The notes: generated by a model not told the origin, from the sequence alone. Numbered from the stretch's first letter, positions 8,284 to 19,832 are shown. The stretch is 64,000 bases of DNA from Salinisphaera sp. LB1 (GCF_003177035.1 NZ_CP029488.1:1302001-1366000); one strand, 5' to 3'. Made by a program: numbers and translations.

Positions 8284-9803
8284 CCCCGGGCTCCGGCCTT
8301 GGCGGCATCGGCCTCCAGCTCGGCGTCTACGGAATGCATGTCCGGCATGGCCAGGCCAGCCGTGCCGCCACGGCTCGCCAGCAGCCAACCGAGATACACC
8401 GCCCCGATGGCCACCATGATCGCGACATACACCCAGGAGCTCAAAAAGGAGATGTCACGGAAGATCAGCAGTTCGAAGATCAGCCAGATCGAGGCCAGTA
8501 CGATCACCGGCACCTCGAAAGGCCCGAGCGTGAATCCCTTGCTGGGCGGCAGATCGCGGCGCTTGACGATATACAGCAGCACGGTAGCGGCATAGATCAC
8601 CGACGGCAGCAGCGTGGCCGCCGAGAACAACGCGAACAGCGCATCGGTCTGGAACGCAAAGATCGCCAACAGCAGTTCGCCGAGCACGAACACCAGCCCG
8701 GTGGCCGCCAGCGGCGTGCCGAAACGCGGCGAGATGCGCGACCACAAGGCATGTCCCGGGAACCGGGCGTCGCGCGACATGGCCCAGACGAGGCGCACGC
8801 CGGTCATGAGAATCACCATGCCACAGGCAAAGATGGCGACCACCACCATGATCAGCAACGCGGTGCCCACGACCGGGCCGAGCACACGCGCGATCACGTC
8901 AGCTATCGGCGTAGCCGACTGGGCCAGGGCCACCGGGTCACCCGCCAGCAGCGTGACCGCGATCAGGAACGCGAAGCCAAGCACGCCCGAGGCGATCACG
9001 GCCTGGGCCATGGCACGCGGCACCACGCGCGCCGGCTGCTCCGTCTCCTCCGCCAGATTGGCGGCCGACTCGAAACCCACGATGGTGAACGAGCCGAGCA
9101 GCGTGCCCATCATCCAAGGGCCGACGTGGAGCAGACTGCCGAAGCTGAAATAACCTTCGTGGCTGATCGATCCGGTCGATACCAGATTGGAAAAATCCAG
9201 CCCGCGCATGATCGCACCCACCGCCAGCAGCAGAACCACCAGCAAAAGCATGCCGACCAGTTCGGCGGTCACCGCGACGTTGTTCACCCGTTCGGTCCAG
9301 CGGGTCGAGAACGCCACCAGCAGCGCCTGACCGGCCAGCACGACTGCGGTGACCCACCAAGCGTTGCCCGGCGTGCCGGTGTAGTTCAACAGCACCGGCA
9401 GAACGGTGGAGGCGATGGTGTAGTCGACCGCGACCACCACAATCGCCAGGAAGGTGAACGAGATCCAGCCCATGATCCAGCCGAGCACCGGGTTGGCCAG
9501 GCGCGACACCCATTGATAGGAATAGCCGGTCACCGGGATGCGCGCGGCCAGCGAGCCGAACAAGAGCGCCACCATGAGCTGGCCCACCACCGCGACCGGC
9601 CAGGTCCAGATGCCGGCCGGCCCGGAGGACTGGAGCACTGCCCCGTAGGTGGTGAAGATGCCGGTGGCAATGGAAACGAAGGCGAAGGCAACCGCGAACG
9701 AAGCGAAGGATCGCGTACCGCGTCGCATGGCCTGGGTATAACCGAATTCGGCGACATCGGCGCCCGGTCCGGCAGAACCTCTCGAAACTCTCTGATCGGT
9801 CAT
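8280..9803 (-). CDS. APC-superfamily amino acid/amine permease
   Basis: This 507-residue polytopic membrane protein has about 12-13 hydrophobic segments. The segment GFESAANLAEET in the middle is typical of APC permeases for amino acids, polyamines or amines such as ethanolamine. It lies between an FGGY kinase (4-bp overlap) and FAD oxidoreductases (40 bp upstream), so it probably imports the substrate of this catabolic operon. That is odd because glycerol-type pathways normally use GlpF, MFS or ABC importers. A hydroxyl-bearing amine is a possible substrate (inference only). Confidence 0.88.
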   Translation of the reverse strand: MTDQRVSRGSAGPGADVAEFGYTQAMRRGTRSFASFAVAFAFVSIATGIFTTYGAVLQSSGPAGIWTWPVAVVGQLMVALLFGSLAARIPVTGYSYQWVSRLANPVLGWIMGWISFTFLAIVVVAVDYTIASTVLPVLLNYTGTPGNAWWVTAVVLAGQALLVAFSTRWTERVNNVAVTAELVGMLLLVVLLLAVGAIMRGLDFSNLVSTGSISHEGYFSFGSLLHVGPWMMGTLLGSFTIVGFESAANLAEETEQPARVVPRAMAQAVIASGVLGFAFLIAVTLLAGDPVALAQSATPIADVIARVLGPVVGTALLIMVVVAIFACGMVILMTGVRLVWAMSRDARFPGHALWSRISPRFGTPLAATGLVFVLGELLLAIFAFQTDALFALFSAATLLPSVIYAATVLLYIVKRRDLPPSKGFTLGPFEVPVIVLASIWLIFELLIFRDISFLSSWVYVAIMVAIGAVYLGWLLASRGGTAGLAMPDMHSVDAELEADAAKAGARG

Positions 9804-9842
9804 GGTTGCCCCCTGGCAATTTAGATAATGAAAACGCCCTCG

Positions 9843-11078
9843 CTACGGCGGACTCTCGAAACCGATTTCGAGAGCCGGCGCGCGTAGAAAAGCCGGATCA
9901 CCGAGCGGTATGCGGATGCGCCGCTCGGGCAAGAATGCCCCCGAGGCCCACCACAACGGGCGGGTGCCATCGGAGACCGTCAGTGTGCCGCGGACCGGTT
10001 CGGTCACCCGCAGCTGCAGCTCGGCCAGCCCGGGGCGCGCGCTGCGCACCAAGCGTTGCGGCACGCAGTACTTCACGGGCGGCGCCACGCGCACGGGTAC
10101 GAACTCCTCGGCCGCCGGCAAGCCGTAGTCCAGATCGGCGGCGATGAAGCCGGCCACGGCGCGCCCTTCGCGCCAGGACCAGCCGGCGGTTTCGATCGGC
10201 CGCAGGACATTGCCGGCGGCGTAGTAGGCCGGATCGCTGCAGCGCCCGTATTGATCGACCACCGGCCCCGAGCTCGCAGCGTCCACCGCCAGATGCGGCG
10301 CCAGTCGTGCGAGGCTCGATTCGCTGGTAAAGTGGCCGGTCAACAGCACGCCGTCGCAGGCAAGCGTAGAGATCGTACCGTCGGGCCCGGCGAGCTGGAC
10401 GCCTTCAACGCGCTCGCGGCCTTCGATGCCGGCGAGTGTTGTATTCAAGTGCACGGGAATACCGCACAAGCGCGGGAACAAGGTGAGAGGCCACCGCGCG
10501 GTCGGACGCGGGTTGCGCTCGATCACCGCGACCGGGCGAATGCCGGCCCGCCGGCAGCTCATGACCGCCGACAAACTCACCAGCTCGGTCCCGACGATCA
10601 CCGGCGCCTCGAACGGCTTGAAATGTTCGAGATACAGCGCCGATTGCAGGGTCGCGGTATTGATCACGCCCACCGGGCGATCGCCGGAGATCAGCCGGGC
10701 CGAGCGCGGCGTCTCGCGCGCGCCGGTGGTCAGCAGCACGCGCCGGGCGGCTACGCGCAGCGCGCCATCGGGCGTGGCCAGATCGAGTCCGCCGCCGGGA
10801 TGCAGGGCGACCACCGTGTGCCGCGTACGGATATCCACCCCGGCGGCTTCGGCCGCAGCGACGTTGCGTCGGGCATAGCGCGGCCCGGTCATCAGCCGGC
10901 CGTATTCGCGCACGCCGTAGGGCGGGTGCGCGCAGTGGCGCGAAATGCCGCCGGCTTCGGGCTCGCGTTCGAACACGAGTACCCGGTTCACGCCCGCATG
11001 GCGCAATGCCGTGGCCGCGGCCAGACCGGCCGGGCCGGCACCGATCACCACCACGTCGCAATCGAGTTCAGTGATCAT
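9843..11078 (-). CDS. FAD-dependent pyridine nucleotide-type oxidoreductase
   Basis: This 411-residue flavoprotein has an N-terminal dinucleotide fold (VVIGAGPAGLAAATALRHAG) and a second Rossmann segment near the centre, followed by the late YYAAGNV motif. The fold resembles the subunits that partner [2Fe-2S]-containing dehydrogenases in opine oxidase or GlpB-like systems. The start ATG at 11078 overlaps the stop of the upstream dehydrogenase (CATGATCACTGA), which strongly implies a joint complex or electron relay. The longer frame reaching 11240 only reads through the upstream gene. The substrate is unknown. Confidence 0.85.
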   Translation of the reverse strand: MITELDCDVVVIGAGPAGLAAATALRHAGVNRVLVFEREPEAGGISRHCAHPPYGVREYGRLMTGPRYARRNVAAAEAAGVDIRTRHTVVALHPGGGLDLATPDGALRVAARRVLLTTGARETPRSARLISGDRPVGVINTATLQSALYLEHFKPFEAPVIVGTELVSLSAVMSCRRAGIRPVAVIERNPRPTARWPLTLFPRLCGIPVHLNTTLAGIEGRERVEGVQLAGPDGTISTLACDGVLLTGHFTSESSLARLAPHLAVDAASSGPVVDQYGRCSDPAYYAAGNVLRPIETAGWSWREGRAVAGFIAADLDYGLPAAEEFVPVRVAPPVKYCVPQRLVRSARPGLAELQLRVTEPVRGTLTVSDGTRPLWWASGAFLPERRIRIPLGDPAFLRAPALEIGFESPP

Positions 11079-12480
11079 GCGCCGCTCCCGTCGACAACGG
11101 GGTCGCCAGCGCATCGCCGGCGATCTGGGCCACGTGGGCGCCGCAGTAGAAACCCTGGCAGCGCCCCATGCAGGCTCGCGTACGCCGCTTGAGGCCGCCG
11201 ATATCGCCCGGCGGCAGGGGCGAAGCCAGCGCGGCCTCAATCTCGCGCCGGGTCACCAACTCGCAGTGGCAGACGATCTCGCCGTAACCGGCGGTCTGCC
11301 AGTCGCGCGGTCGATGCTCGGCGATGTTCGGCACCGCTGGCACCACAGGCGATGCCAGCGGGCTGTGTTCGACGTGCTCGCGGTAGAGCGCGTAGGCGTG
11401 GGCGGCAATGCCGAGCGCGGCGGTCAGCCCGGTCGAGCGGACGCCGCCGAGCGTGAGCCAGTGGCGCGCCGGCTCGTGACGGATCCGATACTCCTTGTCT
11501 TCGGTCGCCGGACGCAGCCCGGCATAGACCGCGGTTACCGGCATGTCGGCTAGCGCCGGCAGGCGTTCGGCACCGGCCGCGATCAGCGCCTCGAGAGTGT
11601 CGCGATCGACCCGGGCATGCTCGCGATCGTCCTGTTCCTCGGCGGTCGGGCCGACCAGTAAGTTGCCGTAGGCCGTGCGGGTGACCACCACGCCCTTGGT
11701 GCGCGGCTGAGGCACGGGCAGCAGGATATGATCCACCAGCGCCGCCGCGGCCTTGTCGAAGACCACGAACTGGCCCTTGCGCGGTCGGATCTGCATATGT
11801 GCCTCGCCCAGCAGGCTTTGTTCGACCAAGTCGCCGTACAGCCCAGCACAGTTGATGACTTGAGCCGCGGCGATCCGGCCGCGGCTGGTATCAAGCTGCC
11901 AGGCCAAGCCGTCGAACGCGCCGCTCGTGACCTCGCAGTCGCGCCGCACCTCGGCGCCGTTGGCCATAGCCTGGGTGAGATACGCCAACGGGGCCGACCA
12001 CGGATCGATTACATGCTCGTCGGGCACCAGCACGCCGCCGCGCACCGCCGGATTGAGCTGCGCCTCATGCGCCAGCACTTCGGCGCGATCGATGCGCCGC
12101 ACGTTGTCCACGCCGTTGGCATGCGCCCGCGCCACGATGGCATCGAGCTCAGCTTCGTCGTGCTCGCTCCACGCCGCCACGATGGCGCCGGTGGCCAGCA
12201 ACGGCAGGTTCAAGGACTCGTGGATCGCGCGGTATTCGGCATAGCCCGCCTGCATGCAGGCCAGCTCCAGACTGCCCTCGGGCGCGTCGAAACCGGTATG
12301 CAGGATTGCGCTGTTGCCCTTGCTGGCGCCGGCGAGGATGTCGTGCGCTTTTTCGAGCAGGACAACGCGGGCGCCTTCGAGCGTGAAGCGCCGGGCAACC
12401 GCGCACCCGACCACACCGCCGCCGATCACGGCGACATCGTATATACCTTCGCTGCGCTCTCCCCGGGATTCCACGATCAC
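11068..12480 (-). CDS. GlpA-like FAD-dependent dehydrogenase with C-terminal BFD [2Fe-2S] domain
   Basis: This 470-residue protein has a DAO-type FAD fold from residue about 15 (VAVIGGGVVGCAVAR) and, after about residue 395, a BFD-like domain with cysteines in CHCE and CMGRCQGFYC (four-Cys pattern). This is the layout of GlpA-type glycerol-3-phosphate dehydrogenases and related 2-hydroxy-acid oxidases. In context it would oxidise the phosphorylated product of the FGGY kinase or the free substrate and pass electrons onward. GTG at 12480 is the start, 23 bp from an inverted repeat that could be the DeoR operator. It is the first gene of the operon. Confidence 0.87.
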   Translation of the reverse strand: MIVESRGERSEGIYDVAVIGGGVVGCAVARRFTLEGARVVLLEKAHDILAGASKGNSAILHTGFDAPEGSLELACMQAGYAEYRAIHESLNLPLLATGAIVAAWSEHDEAELDAIVARAHANGVDNVRRIDRAEVLAHEAQLNPAVRGGVLVPDEHVIDPWSAPLAYLTQAMANGAEVRRDCEVTSGAFDGLAWQLDTSRGRIAAAQVINCAGLYGDLVEQSLLGEAHMQIRPRKGQFVVFDKAAAALVDHILLPVPQPRTKGVVVTRTAYGNLLVGPTAEEQDDREHARVDRDTLEALIAAGAERLPALADMPVTAVYAGLRPATEDKEYRIRHEPARHWLTLGGVRSTGLTAALGIAAHAYALYREHVEHSPLASPVVPAVPNIAEHRPRDWQTAGYGEIVCHCELVTRREIEAALASPLPPGDIGGLKRRTRACMGRCQGFYCGAHVAQIAGDALATPLSTGAAHDH

Positions 12481-12502
12481 TCGTCAACCAATGTGGCTCT
12501 TA

Positions 12503-12527
12503 TGACCGTTATTTCACAATTCGGTCA
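12503..12527. promoter_or_regulatory. Candidate operator: inverted repeat TGACCG-N13-CGGTCA
   Basis: Perfect 6-bp arms at 12503-12508 and 12522-12527 flank a 13-bp AT-rich centre. The site lies just upstream of the first operon gene and downstream of the DeoR-family regulator, in a 225-bp gap that is AT-rich compared with the surroundings (for example AGTAAATATAAAAACC at 12531-12546). Position and symmetry suit a repressor site. The sequence is not the classical GlpR box, so the assignment is inferred. Confidence 0.4.
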
Positions 12528-12705
12528 CCAAGTAAATATAAAAACCACAAAAAGTCCAGGTGCGCTTGCACAATCATGCTCTGCACCGGAAGCAGACACG
12601 AAGCGGTCGCCTGCCACATGTAACGCATGAGGCGGGCGGTTCGTTTCAAATCAGTGCAATACGGCAAGATCGCCGAATGGCGACGCCCGGGCGAGCGGGC
12701 TTGGG

Positions 12706-13470
12706 CTACACCGTGCCAGCGATGTAGAGCGCCACGCCGGCTTCATCGAGCACATCGCGCAGCTCGGCGTCGGGCTCGGCATCGACCACAAGCCGGTCGA
12801 TGCGTGCCAAGGGGATCACCTTGAACAACGCCCGCCGGCCCAGCTTGCTGGCATCGGCCAGCACGGTGACGGTATCGGCCTGGGCGATCATCGCGCGCGC
12901 CACGTCAGCTTCGGCGAGCGAGAAATCCATCACGCCGCCCGCATCCAGCGCTCCGGCCGTGATCACCACGTGCGCCGCATTGAACCGGGCGATCTGATCC
13001 TGAGCAAAGGTACCGACCGCCTCCTGGGCGTCCGGCTCGTATTCGCCGCCAATGAGGAACACCCGATTCTCCGACTCGCCCAGCGCCTGGGCGATCCGCA
13101 CGCAGTTGGTGATGACGGTCAGTCCGCGCTGGCCGGCCAGAGCACGCGCGAACAGCAGCGTGGTGGTGCCGGTATCGACGAACAGGCTGTCACCGGCCGC
13201 GAACAGCGCCGCGGCGGTCTCGGCCACCGCCGTCTTCGCATCGACCTGTTCGTACATCCGGGTCGCGAACGCGTTCTCGTAGGCCGGGTTGTCCGGTATG
13301 GCGGCACCGCCGTGGAATTTCTCGACCAGGCCTTCGCTGGCGAGCCCCGCGAGATCGCGCCGGATCGTCTCCAGTGACGCGCCGGTCTGCTCCGCCAGCC
13401 AGGCCACGGTGACCCGGCGCTTCAGGCGCAGCCATTCGAGTATGCGCTGGCGTCGATCGAGAGCGTTCAT
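12706..13470 (-). CDS. DeoR/GlpR-family transcriptional regulator
   Basis: The 254-residue protein starts with RRQRILEWL and a winged-helix DNA-binding domain (residues about 5-60, with ETIRRDLAGL in the recognition region). It continues with the sugar-phosphate sensing DeoRC domain containing DTGTTT (about 98-103) and ITNC. Members repress catabolic operons until a phosphorylated intermediate binds. It lies 225 bp upstream of, and in the same direction as, the dehydrogenase-permease-kinase operon, which it most likely controls. That a kinase is the last gene fits a phosphorylated inducer. Confidence 0.92.
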   Translation of the reverse strand: MNALDRRQRILEWLRLKRRVTVAWLAEQTGASLETIRRDLAGLASEGLVEKFHGGAAIPDNPAYENAFATRMYEQVDAKTAVAETAAALFAAGDSLFVDTGTTTLLFARALAGQRGLTVITNCVRIAQALGESENRVFLIGGEYEPDAQEAVGTFAQDQIARFNAAHVVITAGALDAGGVMDFSLAEADVARAMIAQADTVTVLADASKLGRRALFKVIPLARIDRLVVDAEPDAELRDVLDEAGVALYIAGTV

Positions 13471-13545
13471 CCGGGGCCGGGCCGATCCATGGAGTTCAAG
13501 CGCGCAGTGTAGCCCGAGTGTCGAAGAAGACGGGCAACGCCCCGA

Positions 13546-14259
13546 TCAGCGCGACGCACACCGTGCGTCCGCCTCGGCGGTGAGCGCATCAAGGCGCTCG
13601 CCCAGCTCGGTGGCGGCGGCGTCCGGCGTGTCGCCGCGCTTGCAGGCCAGCGGCTCGCCGATGATCATGACCACTCGCGCGAAGGGCTTGGGGATGATCA
13701 TCCGGTCCCACGAGCCGAGCTGCCAGTAGCGATCGGCGGCAAAGCTCACCGGCAGCATCGGCGCCCGCGTCATCTGTGCCAGCATTGCGGTTCCGGGCTT
13801 GGCCCGGCACGCCGGCCCATGCGGGCCATCGGCGGCGATGACCGGCGATACGCCCGACTTGAGGGTGGCATACATGTCGCGGAACGCGCGCGCTCCGGTC
13901 CGGTTCGCCGACCCCCGCAGGACGGTCGCGCCCAGGCCGCCAACCACGGCAGCGACCAGTTCGCCGTCGCGCGAGGGCGAGACCAGAAAACCCGGCGCCA
14001 GACCGCGTGATCGCGCGGCCAGAAGCCAGCCGGCACAATACGGCAGCCGCTGATGCCAGCAGCACAACAAGGCCGCGCGCTGGTTTTCGATCAGCGCGTC
14101 CAGGTGATGCACGCCCTGCACACCGGCGCTGCGACAGGTGGCCAGCAGGGCCCGTGCGAGCAGCCGCAGCAGCGGCGCCGCAAGCGCGACCCGCAGGCGC
14201 TGGCGCCACGACAACGGCGTGCGGCCGGTTTTCTGCTGGTGGTGGCGTGATTCACTCAT
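13546..14259 (-). CDS. Lysophospholipid acyltransferase-like protein, DUF374 family
   Basis: This 237-residue protein of the DUF374 family (related to LPLAT acyltransferases) has a CCWHQRLPY segment near residue 65, FLVSPSRDGEL and the later ADGPHGP motif, the conserved catalytic-type region of this family. It likely acylates a lipid or lipid A-like acceptor at the inner membrane. The ATG at 14259 (MSESRHHQQK) is preferred over 14358 because it removes a proline-rich, non-conserved extension. It is divergent from pncB and not part of an evident operon. Confidence 0.85.
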   Translation of the reverse strand: MSESRHHQQKTGRTPLSWRQRLRVALAAPLLRLLARALLATCRSAGVQGVHHLDALIENQRAALLCCWHQRLPYCAGWLLAARSRGLAPGFLVSPSRDGELVAAVVGGLGATVLRGSANRTGARAFRDMYATLKSGVSPVIAADGPHGPACRAKPGTAMLAQMTRAPMLPVSFAADRYWQLGSWDRMIIPKPFARVVMIIGEPLACKRGDTPDAAATELGERLDALTAEADARCASR

Positions 14260-14437
14260 GGGCGGGGGCGGGCTAAACGCCGGGCCTCGTGTTGCAAGGC
14301 GCGGATGTGGGTAAACTGGCCGCGCACGTAATTCAGGGCGATGATCGTCCGGCGGCATGCCGCCCGGATTTTCGCCACACAGCCTAACCGATCGCCCGGT
14401 GCCACAGCCGGCGCGATCGGCCCCAACGAACGCCGCG

Positions 14438-15907
14438 ATGTCCGCAATCGAGAAACTCTACGGCCGCGCGCCCGCGCTGCTGACCGATCTCTACCAGCTG
14501 ACCATGGCCTATGCGCACTGGTTCAACGGCACCGGTCAGCGCGAGGCGGTCTATCATCTGTTCTATCGCCAGGCGCCGTTCGACAACGGCTTCGCGCTGG
14601 CCTGCGGTATTGAAACCGCCATCGATTACATCTGTGCCCTGCGCTTCACTGAGGAGGATATCGCCTACCTCGGCACGCTCAAGGACAACGCCGGCGAACC
14701 CTTGTTCGATGACGGCTTCCTCGATTATCTGCGGGATTTCCGTTTCACCGGCCGGGTGGATGCCGTCCCCGAAGGCACGGCGGTGTTCCCGCATCAACCG
14801 ATGCTGCGCGTGACCGGGCCGATTCTCCAGGCCCAGCTGCTCGAGACGGCGCTGCTCAATCTGATGAATTTCCCCACCCTGGTCGCCACCAAGGCCGCGC
14901 GCATCGCCCACGCCGCCGAAGGCGACAGCGTGCTGGACTTCGGTCTGCGCAAGGCCCAGGGCATCGACGGCGGCGTCTCGGCCGCGCGGGCGGCCTACAT
15001 CGGCGGCTGCGCCGGCACCTCCAACGTACTCGCCGGGCAGCTGTTCGGCATTCCGGTATCGGGCACCCACGCGCATGGCTGGGTGATGGCCTTCGATCAC
15101 GAAATCGATGCCTTCGATGCCTATGCGCGCGCCCTGCCCAACAACTGCGTATTTCTGGTCGATACCTACAACTCGCTGGAAGGCATCGAAAACGCCATCC
15201 GCGCGGGCAATAAACTGCGCGAACACGGCTACGAAATGGCCGGCATCCGCCTGGATTCAGGCGATCTGGCGCACCTGGCCAAGCGCGCCCGGCGCCGGCT
15301 GGATGCCGCCGGCTTTCCCGATGCCCGGATCGCGGCCAGCTCGAGCCTGGACGAACGCGCGATCGCCGACCTGAAGTCGCGCGGCGCACCGATCGCGCTG
15401 TGGGGCATCGGCACCCGCCTGACCACCGCCCAACCGGACGCCGCACTCGACGGTGTGTACAAGCTTGCCGCCATCCGCGAGGATTCCGGGCGCTGGTCAT
15501 ATCGCATGAAGATGAGCGACACCCCGGGCAAGCTGACGCGCCCCGGCGTGCAGCAGGTGCGTCGTTTCACCGACGCCGACGGCAAACCGATCGCCGACCT
15601 GCTCTACGACGAGGCGTCGTGGTCGACCGCCTGGGCCGGTGGCGTAGCAGAATACGAGCACCGCTTCGACGCCGACGCGCCGCATATCGAATTGCTGCAG
15701 CCGGTCATCGAGGGCGGCACCCGGGTGGACACCTCGCCCGAGCTGGGCGCGATCCGCGAATACGCCAAGGCCCAGTTCGCCTACTTCGCCGAGCGGCCGA
15801 ATTACCTGGCGCTGATCGATCATTATCTGGACGAGTCGACCGACGCCCTGCGCGATTGGCTCGCCCAGCGTCATAATGACGGGCGACAATCGGAGGGTTC
15901 GTCATGA
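14438..15907 (+). CDS. pncB: Nicotinate phosphoribosyltransferase
   Basis: PncB converts nicotinate and PRPP to nicotinate mononucleotide in NAD salvage. The N-terminus LLTDLYQLTMAYAHW and internal segments FGLRKAQGIDGG, GTHAHGW and RLDSGDLAHLAKRARR are hallmark regions of the family. Length from the ATG at 14438 is 489 residues, of the long bacterial type. A longer frame begins at 14357 but adds non-conserved sequence. The stop overlaps the start of pncA by ATGA, so the two salvage enzymes are translationally coupled. Confidence 0.96.
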   Translation: MSAIEKLYGRAPALLTDLYQLTMAYAHWFNGTGQREAVYHLFYRQAPFDNGFALACGIETAIDYICALRFTEEDIAYLGTLKDNAGEPLFDDGFLDYLRDFRFTGRVDAVPEGTAVFPHQPMLRVTGPILQAQLLETALLNLMNFPTLVATKAARIAHAAEGDSVLDFGLRKAQGIDGGVSAARAAYIGGCAGTSNVLAGQLFGIPVSGTHAHGWVMAFDHEIDAFDAYARALPNNCVFLVDTYNSLEGIENAIRAGNKLREHGYEMAGIRLDSGDLAHLAKRARRRLDAAGFPDARIAASSSLDERAIADLKSRGAPIALWGIGTRLTTAQPDAALDGVYKLAAIREDSGRWSYRMKMSDTPGKLTRPGVQQVRRFTDADGKPIADLLYDEASWSTAWAGGVAEYEHRFDADAPHIELLQPVIEGGTRVDTSPELGAIREYAKAQFAYFAERPNYLALIDHYLDESTDALRDWLAQRHNDGRQSEGSS

Positions 15908-16530
15908 CCGATACGTTATTGCTGGTCGATATCCAGAACGATTTCCTGCCGGGCGGGGCGCTCGCCGTAGCCGACGGCGATGCCGTGGTGCCGGTCGCCA
16001 ACCGCCTGATGCCGCGGTTCTCCACAGTGGTGGCCAGCCAGGACTGGCATCCGGCGGATCATCTGTCGTTCGCCGAACAGCACGCCGGCTTCAAACCGTT
16101 CCAGGTCACCGAAGTCGACGGCCTGGAACAGATTCTCTGGCCTGCACATTGCGTGCAGGGCAGCCCCGGCGCGAGTTTCGCCTCGGCGCTGAACGTCGCA
16201 CACATCGACCATGTCGTGCGCAAGGGCGAAAACCGCCGCATCGACAGCTATTCGGCCTTTTACGACAACGATCACCGGCAGCAAACCGATCTGGCGGACG
16301 TATTGCGCCGTCTGGGCACGGATCGATTGTTCGTGATGGGTCTGGCGGCCGATGTCTGCGTGAAGTTCACGGTAATGGACGCACTGGCCGAGGGTTTTCC
16401 GGTGACGCTGATCGTCGACGGCACGCGCGGCGTGGACATGCACGAAGGCGACACACAAGCGGCTATCCAGGCCATGCGCGCGGCCGGTGCCGAATGCGTG
16501 GACAGCGCCGTCCTGGGGGCGCACGGTTAG
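15904..16530 (+). CDS. pncA: Nicotinamidase / pyrazinamidase
   Basis: PncA deamidates nicotinamide to nicotinate, feeding the neighbouring PncB. The 208-residue protein has the N-terminal LLVDIQNDFLPGG with the catalytic aspartate, a WP-x-HC segment (WPAHCVQG), the lysine in VVRKGENR and the nucleophilic cysteine in GLAADVCVKFTVMDA, the complete catalytic triad of the family. Its start overlaps the pncB stop by four bases, forming a two-gene nicotinamide salvage operon. Confidence 0.96.
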   Translation: MTDTLLLVDIQNDFLPGGALAVADGDAVVPVANRLMPRFSTVVASQDWHPADHLSFAEQHAGFKPFQVTEVDGLEQILWPAHCVQGSPGASFASALNVAHIDHVVRKGENRRIDSYSAFYDNDHRQQTDLADVLRRLGTDRLFVMGLAADVCVKFTVMDALAEGFPVTLIVDGTRGVDMHEGDTQAAIQAMRAAGAECVDSAVLGAHG

Positions 16531-16594
16531 CCGATGCCGCACCAGTCGTGGCGTCGCGGCCCGGCCGGTTTTATTGCGCCCCGCGCCTTGCTAG

Positions 16595-18508
<1,914 letters not shown>

Positions 18509-18686
18509 TGAGAACAATGCCCCCGCGGGAGCCCGCCATGCCACGTACTCGACAGATCCGCACGGCGACGCCTGTCGCGGCCGCGGCGGGCACCGCGGCC
18601 GACACCGTCGGCAACAACCGCCACGACGACTTCGCCCATAACCGGCGAACTGCGCCGCGGCGCGGCTAGGCGATCGGGGCGCCCGC

Positions 18687-19622
18687 ATGGCCACGGCTTA
18701 TTTCTCGCGCCATGACCTCTGCCGCGCCCACGATATGGGACGTGGCCACCCGGAAGCGCCGGACCGGCTGCCCGCGATCGACCAGGGGCTGGAGGTGGTC
18801 GGCATTGCCGACGCGCTCGACCGGCGCGCTGCACCCGAGGCCTCGCTCGAGGCCATCAAGCGCGTGCACGACGAATTTTATGTCGACGAGCTGCTCGCCA
18901 GCGCGCCGACGACCGGGCAAGTGCCGATCGACGGCGACACCGCGCTGACACCGCACACCCTGCCCGCGGCGCGCCATGCCGCCGGTGCCGGGATCGCAGC
19001 GGTGGATGCCGTACTCGCCGGCGAGGCCGCCAACGCCTTCTGCGCCGTGCGCCCGCCCGGGCATCATGCCGAATACGCCAGAGCGATGGGGTTTTGCTTC
19101 TTCAATAACGTGGCGATCGCGGCCGCGCACGCGCTGGCCGTCGGTGGCCTGGAACGTGTCGCCATCCTCGATTTCGACGTACATCACGGCAACGGCACGG
19201 AAGATGTCTTTCGCCATGAGCCGCGGGTATTGTTCTGCTCGAGCTACCAGAACCCGTTGTTTCCATTCACAGCGGACCAGAGCATCCCCGGCCAGCTGAT
19301 CAAGACACCGTTGCGTGCGGGTGTCGGCGGCTCGGTATTCCGGCGTGCCATCGAGCGCGACTGGCTGCCCGCACTCGATGAGGCCAGACCACAGCTGATT
19401 CTGGTGTCGGCCGGCTTCGACGCCCATCGCTCCGACCCGCTGGCCGACCTGCAGCTCGAGGCCGAGGATTTCGAGTGGGTCACCCAGCGCATCACCGAAG
19501 TGGCCGATCTTTATTGCGACAGCCGCGTCGTAAGCCTGCTCGAAGGGGGTTACGCCCTCGATGCGCTGGCGGCAAGCGCCGCCATCCACATCAAGGCCCT
19601 GCTGCGGGCCGGCGAGCGCTGA
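18687..19622 (+). CDS. Histone deacetylase-like (acetoin utilisation / acetylpolyamine amidohydrolase) family protein
   Basis: This 311-residue member of the HDAC superfamily has RPPGHHAE with the two active-site histidines (126-127), GFCFFNNVAIAA, and LDFDVHHGNGTED with the zinc-binding Asp164 and His166. The late GFDAH and EGGYAL segments complete the site. Bacterial members remove acetyl groups from polyamines, small molecules or protein lysines; the actual substrate is not predictable. It is alone after thiC (178-bp gap with no recognisable gene) and before a LysE-type exporter. Confidence 0.9.
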   Translation: MATAYFSRHDLCRAHDMGRGHPEAPDRLPAIDQGLEVVGIADALDRRAAPEASLEAIKRVHDEFYVDELLASAPTTGQVPIDGDTALTPHTLPAARHAAGAGIAAVDAVLAGEAANAFCAVRPPGHHAEYARAMGFCFFNNVAIAAAHALAVGGLERVAILDFDVHHGNGTEDVFRHEPRVLFCSSYQNPLFPFTADQSIPGQLIKTPLRAGVGGSVFRRAIERDWLPALDEARPQLILVSAGFDAHRSDPLADLQLEAEDFEWVTQRITEVADLYCDSRVVSLLEGGYALDALAASAAIHIKALLRAGER

Positions 19623-19832
19623 GCGACAACAAATGCCGCGGCTGCCTGCGGAAAGGACAACCGCGGCGGTTCGCCGCTACAACCAGAGATGCATGCCGTT
19701 GGCCAGATTCAGGACCGCCGCGTAGGTCAGATACATCAGCTCGGGCCAAGGACTGACCGCGCCGGATCCATCATTGGGTTATCGACCGGCGCGCCGTATA
19801 GTGAGCGGCCCGTACGTGTACCACGTCGCGCC

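Noticed and set aside
8334-9824. 496-codon open frame antisense to the APC permease
   Set aside because: It is dominated by Arg, His and Gln as expected from the reverse of a hydrophobic membrane gene; no start context or homology.
18509-18686. Possible small gene between thiC and the HDAC-like gene
   Set aside because: Only short Thr/Ala/Arg-rich frames exist and no conserved feature or ribosome binding site supports them.
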